From: Castor canadensis
Lineage: Eukaryota; Chordata; Mammalia; Rodentia; Castoridae
Direction of reading: 5' to 3'
Assembly: GCF_047511655.1 (NCBI RefSeq)
Contig: NC_133405.1
Location: forward strand, 91,671,046-91,735,045
DNA length: 64,000 nt
Shown here: positions 57,475 to 64,000 of the stretch, in pieces
How positions within the stretch are numbered: position 1 is the stretch's first letter
Layout: each line of letters starts with the position of its first letter
Position numbers and translations under genes: made by a program
Notes under the pieces: model-generated
Told to the model about the DNA's origin: nothing
The model's database searches: none
Seen by the model: only the letters and a program-made list of their open reading frames with translations

Positions 57475-58763
57475 GTGTATTCTGACGTTCATAGCGGCAT
57501 CATTCATGATGGCCCCAAAGTGAAAGCAATTAAATAGCTATCAGTTGGTGAAGGGATGAAGGAAAGGCTGAATATTACTGAACAATGTACACGGAGAAAC
57601 TACTGGTATGTGCTACACCATGTGCTACATGTTTGAACCTCAAAACCATTTTGCTAAGTGGCAAATCCAGGCACACAGGACCATTTATTATGGGAGTCTG
57701 TTGACAACAAACGCCCAGGAAGGGAAATTCCACAGAGACAGGACATAGATTCGGGGTTTCCTGGGCCTGGAGGAAGTCATAGAGGTTGGCTGCTTATATG
57801 GGTAGCAAGAATCTTTTCTTTGGGGAGGAGAGATAGAAGTATTCTGAAACAGGATTGTGGTTTGCACAGCAGCTGTATAAATTTACTAAAAGTCACCTAT
57901 TGCACCTACCTTTAGTTAGATGAATTTTATGGCATGACAATCATGCCTCAATAAAGCTGTTTTAAAAATGTTATGCACATGTGAAAGTTAGTCATGGATG
58001 AAAAGGCATGCAATCTTTTTTTTTCCTTTTTTAATAATAGTGAGGAATTCTCTGCCCTTTCTTCCCGTGTTTTGGGTCCTGCCTACGTCTGCTACCTCAT
58101 TGCCGTCCTCCTCTGTGTATACTTGACGTTCCAGCCAGACGGAGTCATTGTGCACATCTGGGCAGAAAGCGTGCTGGTGAGTGTGCACATTATGTGCGCA
58201 TGCATGTCTGTGCGCATGCATGTCTGTGCGCACAATCAGAAGCAGGCACCCTTGGGGTGATCATAGTTATTGGCTCGAAACTCCATCTCTCTGGGCAGGT
58301 TTCCATAATTCATCCCGCATACTAAATTCCATGTACTCCTTTTCTATTTGCAAATCTCAAGGACCTGGCTTTGGTGTCCATAGTTAAGCAACCTCAGCTC
58401 TCAGCATCAACCTCTGTTCTAAGGAAGACATTGGAGTGGGGAGGGCTGTTGTCTCACCCCAGGGCCCTCTGCCTGAGCCAGGGACCCCGTGGGGATGAGC
58501 ATCAGCAGTTTCCAAGACAACAGCATTCAGATGCCTTCCCACCTGTGAGGCTCTTCTCCTCCCCTCTGCCTGCCTGGCTAGCAAGTAGGAAAGGGGACGT
58601 TGTGGAATAAACACGCCGAGTCCTAGAGATTGTTCTCTACATGGCCGTAAAATAAGTACCTCAAACATAGCTCTTGAAAAAGAAGTTTTAAAAACCCAGT
58701 AACAACAAACAAGGCTACAAAGTCCAAGATTATATTTGAAAACAAGACAGGTGAAGTGGAGCA
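57475..58763. other. unassigned sequence
   Basis: Frames of up to 126 codons (58384-58764 minus) have no known relative. It contains the 16-bp tandem repeat at 58193. Confidence 0.35.
58193..58233. repeat. 16-bp tandem repeat, 2.5 units
   Basis: tgtgcgcatgcatgtc repeated almost exactly. Alternating purine-pyrimidine steps make it a candidate Z-DNA former. Confidence 0.85.
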
Positions 58764-58935
58764 TGTGCTTATGGTTCTCAACCTCGTCTGTGATTCAGCT
58801 CTCCTCGGGACCATTTTTAAGGAACAGGTGGCAAGGGCTGCATCCCCAGACATCCTGATTTAGACAGCCTGGAATGGGGCCCCAGCACGAACCTTACTTT
58901 ACACTCCACTTAGGAAAGCCTAGGCTACAGCTCTA
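58764..58935 (+). mobile_element. MER5A-like hAT MITE
   Basis: 'ggttctcaacctcgtctgtg', 'atccccagacatcctgattt' and 'tggggccccagcacgaacc' follow the MER5A order. Degraded and non-autonomous. Confidence 0.55.
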
Positions 58936-59606
58936 GAAATGGATCTGTCTTGATAGGAGGAAACCCCAAATCAGACATTTGAGGCCCCTCTATTAAAAGG
59001 AAAGCAAGCTTTTTAATGATTCACTGCTGTGCTGGATGGATTTCTTAGGACAAGGAATGGAAAGATGCCTCAAAGTAAATGCATGTTTTCAAATTTACAC
59101 CATCCTTGATATCCTCTATGTTCCTGCAGTCGCAATTTTGATGTGACGTTGCCGCATTTGTTAATGAAACATCTGACTTGTAATTTCTTGGCACGATGCC
59201 TTGTGCTTGAGTTGTTTTCATAGTGAGTAAAACCTTGCACAGATACCTTCAGGAAACACAGCACGATAGTTCTTTGAAAATGGAGGATGGCTCCGATTCG
59301 TATCAGTTGCTGTGGATGATTCAGCTGTTAGGCATAGTTAGTAAGCATGCTGAGTTGCATTTTTGACTCTTTGGGACAATTTTTTTTTGCCAAATTTATA
59401 CATGCACTTAGATTAAAAGGCCAAATAGTACCAGGAGACCTATGATGAAAAATAAAATCCAGCCATCCTCGTCTCATGCACATCCAAGGAGATGTGTCTC
59501 CCCAGATTTTCTCTTCCTAGCTGTTTCTTCTGGATAGTGATCTCTGTATTGGTTATATGCTTATATGCTGTGTTCTGATGTACCTTGTTAAACATTACCT
59601 GTGGAG
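58936..59606. other. unassigned sequence
   Basis: No named feature. Confidence 0.35.
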
Positions 59607-59694
59607 GTTTGTTTTTGTGGTGCTAGGGTTTGAACCCAAGGCCTCATGTATGCTAGGCAAGTGCTCTACAACTGAGCCATATCCCCAGCTCTGT
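59607..59694 (-). repeat. ID-like SINE
   Basis: 'gctagggtttgaacccaagg' and 'ctacaactgagccatatcc' in reverse. Confidence 0.8.
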
Positions 59695-59903
59695 CGAGTT
59701 CTTATAGCACTTGAGAATTTTGTCCACTCAGATGTATTATTACAGGTCCCAGGTCTTCTGCTTGGAATTCATGGGTTGGGGGGGGCACCCAAACCAGGGC
59801 ATAAGGCTCTGCTCACATGTGTTTAGAGCTACTCTGCCAAGAAGCAGCCCTCACAGGAGATCATCCTGGCATCTGTGCCAATGTGGAGTTCATGGTTGGC
59901 CTT

Positions 59904-59994
59904 GAGGCTGGTGGAGTGGCTCAAGTGGTAGGGCGCCTGCCTAGCAAGCGTAAGGCCCTGAGTTCAAGCCCCATACCGCCAAAAACTGGGGGAG
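59904..59994 (+). repeat. tRNA-derived SINE
   Basis: 'ggctggtggagtggctcaag', 'gtagggcgcctgcctagcaa' and 'gagttcaagccccataccgc' give a near-consensus young copy with CpGs retained. Confidence 0.88.
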
Positions 59995-60067
59995 GGGGGA
60001 GGGGGAAGAGTCCATGGTTTGCCTTTGTTGAGGACTCCAGGGGAATGATGGAGTGATCAACAGCAAA

Positions 60068-60398
60068 TGGAGGTAGGCACAGTGACTCACACCTGTAATC
60101 CCAACTACTCAGTTTTGAGGCCAGCCTGGGCAAAAAGTTAGCAAGTCCCCATCTCAAGCAATAAAGCTGGGCATGGTGGCGTGTGCACCTTGTCATCCCA
60201 GCTAGGCGGGAGGCATAAATAAGAGGATCAAGGTCCAGGCTGGCTCAGGTAAAAACGCCTGACCCTATTAGAAAAATAAACAGAAAGGGCTTGGGGGCAG
60301 GTCTCAAGTGGTAGAGCCCCTGCCTAACAGACTTAAGCCCCTGAGTTCAAACCCCAGTACCACCAAAAAACAAAAAAACACCAAAACATGTAAACAAA
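60068..60398 (+). repeat. full composite SINE (B1-B1-tRNA)
   Basis: First arm 'cacagtgactcacacctgta' to 'ccccatctcaagcaataaag', second arm 'ctgggcatggtggcgtgtgc' to 'cctgaccctattagaaaaat', then the tRNA unit 'gtctcaagtggtagagcccc' and 'gagttcaaaccccagtacc'. It is the clearest forward example of the tripartite layout. Confidence 0.88.
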
Positions 60399-61750
60399 CA
60401 AGACACAGGGTACTAGAAACCAAGGGCTGTGGACTTTTCAGGGTGTAGTACTTTCTATTCCCCCAAGACACCTGAGAAAAATAACAGGATGCAGGTGCCA
60501 CCAATCTGTGATCATCGTGAGGACGGGTGAATAGACATGGAGACATACAGACTTGGGATGAGTCTCACGGGTGTTCCTCTTGAGCTGAGGATGGAGGCTC
60601 AGTGGTCTCAAAGCAGCGGTGGGGTTGCAGGAAGGCTGACATCATCTCTCCAGTACCATTCTTGCTTCTGATGCATAGTGCTGTGGGCTGGGAGATACCA
60701 TGTCTTCTATGGAAAAGGCCTCAAGGGGTGGTGTCAGGGGAGGTCCCAAGATTGAGTTAAGTCAGGAAAAAAATGAGATGGGGAAGGGAGATGGGGTTGG
60801 GAAGGTTTGGCCCCTGTGGTAGCATCAGGAGGAGGAGCAGCCCTGTTGGGCGGGCACAGAGCAGTCTTGTGATGGAGGGCAGCGGAGGTAAAGGGCTTGG
60901 GTTTGGGGTGAGGGCAGGGGCTGGATTTATGGGGTCCTTTCCTGGCCTGGAGATTCAGAACAAAGGCTTGAAGGGCAAAGATGCTTCTTTGTCCAGGAGG
61001 GTGGCATCACAGGGAGCCGTCAGCGGCTGGGAGAGTTTGCCTTGTCTGTGGCCCTGGCCAGGATGGATTTCAAGCCTCTGTACAACTCAGACCTGACCAT
61101 GAGACTGGCCTCAATGTGTCACAGCTGGCGGCACAGAGACTGTGCTTTGTACACTTCGGGGGAAGAACGAAAGGCTGAACCACTTTATAGTGACAGAATT
61201 GAACTCTCTTGTGATCCTGATCTCTGCAGAGCTGGGGTATCAGCCTGAGTCCTCGGCTCACCAGAAGGGGATGCAGGACCTAGTGCTGGGTGGGGGGGGC
61301 GGTCCTTGGAAGTACAGGGAGAGATCCGAATCTGGAGGTTCAAAGACCTTACTGGTGACCACCTGTGTTAGGCCATCATAAAATAACCGAGGTCTGTGCT
61401 CTCCAGTGAGTGAGCAGGGTCCAATCTGAGAGAGGTTTCTGCCATCACTACCTGGCACCAATCAGAACCTAACGGTCTTTGCCAAGGGAGCCCCACCTTT
61501 GCCAAGCTCCATAAACTAGTTGGTGGGGGGTGGGGTGGGGAGGTAGAGTGGTGGAGTCCCAGATCTGAGAGGGAGCTCCAATGACAGGAGGAGACCAGAC
61601 GGGACCACAACAAGAGAAGTGTTATTACTGATTTCGTTTCTGCTGCTTCCTGTTGCTTCTGTTATGAAACAGGTCTCCTAGATGCAAAACATACTCAAAG
61701 GGGCTGAAGATGGCACACTTGCTGGAGTCTGGGTGAGATGTCCCCCAACT
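60399..61750. other. unassigned sequence
   Basis: GC-moderate DNA with frames of up to 107 codons (60773-61096 plus). No family recognised and no CpG island. Confidence 0.35.
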
Positions 61751-61973
61751 CTTTTTTCCTTTTGTGGTAGGGGGGATTGAACCCAGGGCCTTGCACTTGC
61801 ATGCATTCTTCCACTTCAGCCACACCCCCAGCCCTTTTATTTTCCTGTTAATTTTGTTTTTGACATAGGGTCTCCCTCACTTTTCCAGAACTGGCCTCAA
61901 ACTCTCAATCCTCCTGCCTCTGCCTCCCAAGCAGTTGCGATTAGGGGAGTGTACTACCACACCTGATTGGGAT
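61751..61973 (-). repeat. composite SINE (tRNA + one B1 arm)
   Basis: Reversed tRNA unit 'ggggggattgaacccagggc' and 'ttccacttcagccacaccc', then a B1 arm with 'gacatagggtctccctcac' and 'gtgtactaccacacctgatt'. Confidence 0.8.
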
Positions 61974-62235
61974 GTGCCCTTGAGTAGGAGACTTTCATTG
62001 CTCCTCCCTCAGGACAGAGGACAGCGCCGGGCACTTGGGCATGTGAGGTGTGAGGAAATGAGTAAAACGTTTTCTGACAAACCCACATGATGGGCAAGAA
62101 GATTCTGGGAGACATTTCTCGTTCAGTCTGGAAGTACTGAATGCCCCACTGGTACCCCTCAACCCTTGAGAGGAAACTGATATTATTTACCTTTATTTAT
62201 TTTTTTTTCCATAGCCTTTGATAATTCCAAGCTTG

Positions 62236-63128
62236 GTTTCTTTTTTTTTTTTTCATTTTTCTTTTATTAGTCATATGTGCATACAAGGCTTGGTTCATTT
62301 CTCCCCCCTGCCCCCACCCCCTCCCTTACCACCCACTCCACCCCCTCCCGCTCCCCCCCCTCAATACCCAGCAGAAACTATTTTGCCCTTATCTCTAATT
62401 TTGTTGTAGAGAGAGTATAAGCAATAATAGGAAGGAACAAGGGGTTTTGCTGGTTGAGATAAGGATAGCTATACAGGGCATTGACTCACATTGATTTCCT
62501 GTGCGTGGGTGTTACCTTCTAGGTTAATTCTTTTTGATCTAACCTTTTCTCTAGTACCTGTTCCCCTTTTCCTATTGGCCTCAGTTGCTTTAAGGTATCT
62601 GCTTTAGTTTCTCTGCGTTAAGGGCAACAAATGCTAGCTAGTTTTTTAGGTGTCTTACCTATCCTCACCCCTCCCTTGTGTGCTCTCGCTTTTATCATGT
62701 GCTCATAGTCCAATCCCCTTGTTGTGTTTGCCCTTGATCTAATGTCCACATATGAGGAGAACATACGATTTTTGGTCTTTTGAGCCAGGCTAACCTCACT
62801 CAGAATGATGTTCTCCAATTCCATCCATTTACCAGCGAATGATAACATTTCGTTCTTCTTCATGGCTGCATAAAATTCCATTGTGTATAGATACCACATT
62901 TTCTTAATCCATTCGTCAGTGCTGGGGCATCTTGGCTGTTTCCATAACTTGGCTATTGTGAATAGTGCCGCAATAAACATGGATGTGCAGGTGCCTCTGG
63001 AGTAACAGTCTTTTGGGTATATCCCCAAGAGTGGTATTGCTGGATCAAATGGTAGATCGATGTCCAGCTTTTTAAGTAGCCTCCAAATTTTTTTCCAGAG
63101 TGGTTGTACTAGTCTACATTCCCACCAA
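62236..63128 (-). mobile_element. young L1, 5'-truncated 3' end
   Basis: A poly-T run (reverse of the poly(A) tail, 62240-62253) is followed by the 3' UTR with a C-rich tract (62305-62362) and ORF2 C-terminus. The minus frame at 62618-63028 reads LWKQPRCPSTDEWIKKMWYL and ELENIILSEVSLAQKTKNRM. Same subfamily as the full-length copies. Truncated near 63128 within the Cys-rich region. Confidence 0.88.
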
Positions 63129-63229
63129 GACTATACTTTCAGGGATCATTTCTATAGTATGTTATTTACCTTTAAAACAAATAATAATAGTTTTGTTTTT
63201 TAAAAAGTACTTCTTTTCGTAGGGAATAT

Positions 63230-64000
63230 TGACTTTCTGTGTTTCCTCCAGGAGTCCTTTTCTGACTCTGGAAGAATTTTCTGAGTCCAGATCCCAGGAC
63301 TCAGCCCCTAGCAAGTGGGTCTGTGTTGGTAAAGGTCAGTGGAGCCTAGCATCACTTGTGGAGGACAGTGACAAGCCTTGAGGAAGCTCTGTCACCTCGG
63401 TGACAACTCTCATCTGTTACTCCACTCCGTGTGTCTGTCTTCTGGTCCTCTCCTCTCTCTGTGCTGTTTTGTGGATCTATTAATGGGGGCCAAAGGAGAA
63501 GAGGCAAGGATGCCCCACTCCCCCATTTGGGTGGACTGGTAGAACAGTGGGCAGAAGGGGTGCAGAGACCACAAATCCATTCCTGGTCCTCAGACCACTC
63601 AGGCACATGGGTTCATTTGGTCTCTCTGACTGATCTGATCTTCATCCTGAGTATCTACCCTCTGTCCTGGAAAATGAGGGAGGAGGTAAACACTGAATTA
63701 ATGTTTGATTTGGTAGGTGCCATCTGTTGCTACTGTGGGAAGGTCCAGTTAAATAAGCACTCACTCAATCCATTTGTGTGAAAATTCTCAATCACTCGGC
63801 ATTTCACTGTCACTGCCTACTGCTTTTCAAGGTGGGCTAGGGTCCTGTATGGCTTTAGAGTGTCTGTGGTGATGCAAGAAGGGGGGGGGTCCTGCTTGTC
63901 ATGCTGACCTGCCTGCCCCTGTCACTTACATTTTTGTGTCTCTCTTCTTTTGCTCCCTGATTGACTCAGCCTCAGCTCACCTGCGCTGGCACCTGCAGAA
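63230..64000 (+). repeat. right copy of the diverged long direct duplication
   Basis: Partner of 20101-20985. Shared blocks run in order to the window edge, where 'ctggcacctgcaga' matches, so the duplication may continue beyond. The young L1 ends about 100 bases upstream. No protein of known family is encoded; the 116-codon plus frame at 63431-63781 is not conserved as a frame in the left copy as far as I can see. Confidence 0.75.

Noticed and set aside
60773-61096. 107-codon Gly-rich plus-strand frame
   Set aside because: No family similarity, no CpG island or splice context, and overlapped by other frames.

Overview
The window reads as mammalian X-type DNA from a rodent, most probably a castorimorph such as a beaver. 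The evidence is a dense load of tRNA-derived ID-like SINEs, B1 elements and a fused B1-B1-tRNA SINE. There are also several copies of one L1 subfamily, MaLR/ERVL LTR fossils and old MIR/L2/MER debris. No bacterial-style operon, CRISPR array or dense gene cluster is present. The species call is inference from the SINE types. The X-chromosome call rests on the single recognised gene, whose human orthologues FAM156A/FAM156B lie on Xp11.22.

The only confident protein-coding gene is a FAM156 orthologue, an intact single-exon reading frame of 212 codons at 52319-52957 (+). A splice acceptor lies just upstream and a poly(A) signal about 0.63 kb downstream. About 11 kb upstream is a CpG island (about 40.4-41.45 kb) with CCAAT, YY1-like and CRE motifs and two good splice donors. 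It is the best candidate for the FAM156 promoter and non-coding first exon, but the link is inferred.

Layout. 1-8.6 kb: unassigned DNA with SINEs, a MaLR LTR and a small MGQ-type ORF. 8.6-12.0 kb: an old antisense L1 interrupted by SINEs and by a younger L1 whose 5' part is inverted (twin priming), with a 13-bp target duplication. 12.5-19.97 kb: a full-length but decayed L1 on the minus strand. 19.98-23.5 kb: unique DNA holding one copy of a diverged duplication whose partner lies at the right edge (63.24-64.0 kb). 23.5-30.44 kb: a second full-length minus-strand L1, younger, with a 643-codon open stretch of ORF2. 30.5-35.85 kb: SINEs, a candidate class-II LTR and an old L1 cut by a 200-N gap. 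36.05-39.5 kb: a 5S rRNA pseudogene and the 3' end of a class-I endogenous retrovirus fossil. 39.8-53.6 kb: CpG island, MIR/MER2/L2/ERVL debris, an old L1 with a young L1 inside it, then FAM156. 53.6-64 kb: SINEs, two MaLR LTRs, an old sense L1, MER5A and a 5'-truncated young L1.

Most long open frames in the window are L1 ORF pieces, antisense frames through L1, or GC-rich chance frames through the CpG island. The points most worth a second look are the 20-kb/63-kb duplication, the twin-primed L1, the glutamine run in FAM156, the CpG island with its purine-rich flank, the retroviral fossil, and the tripartite SINE family.
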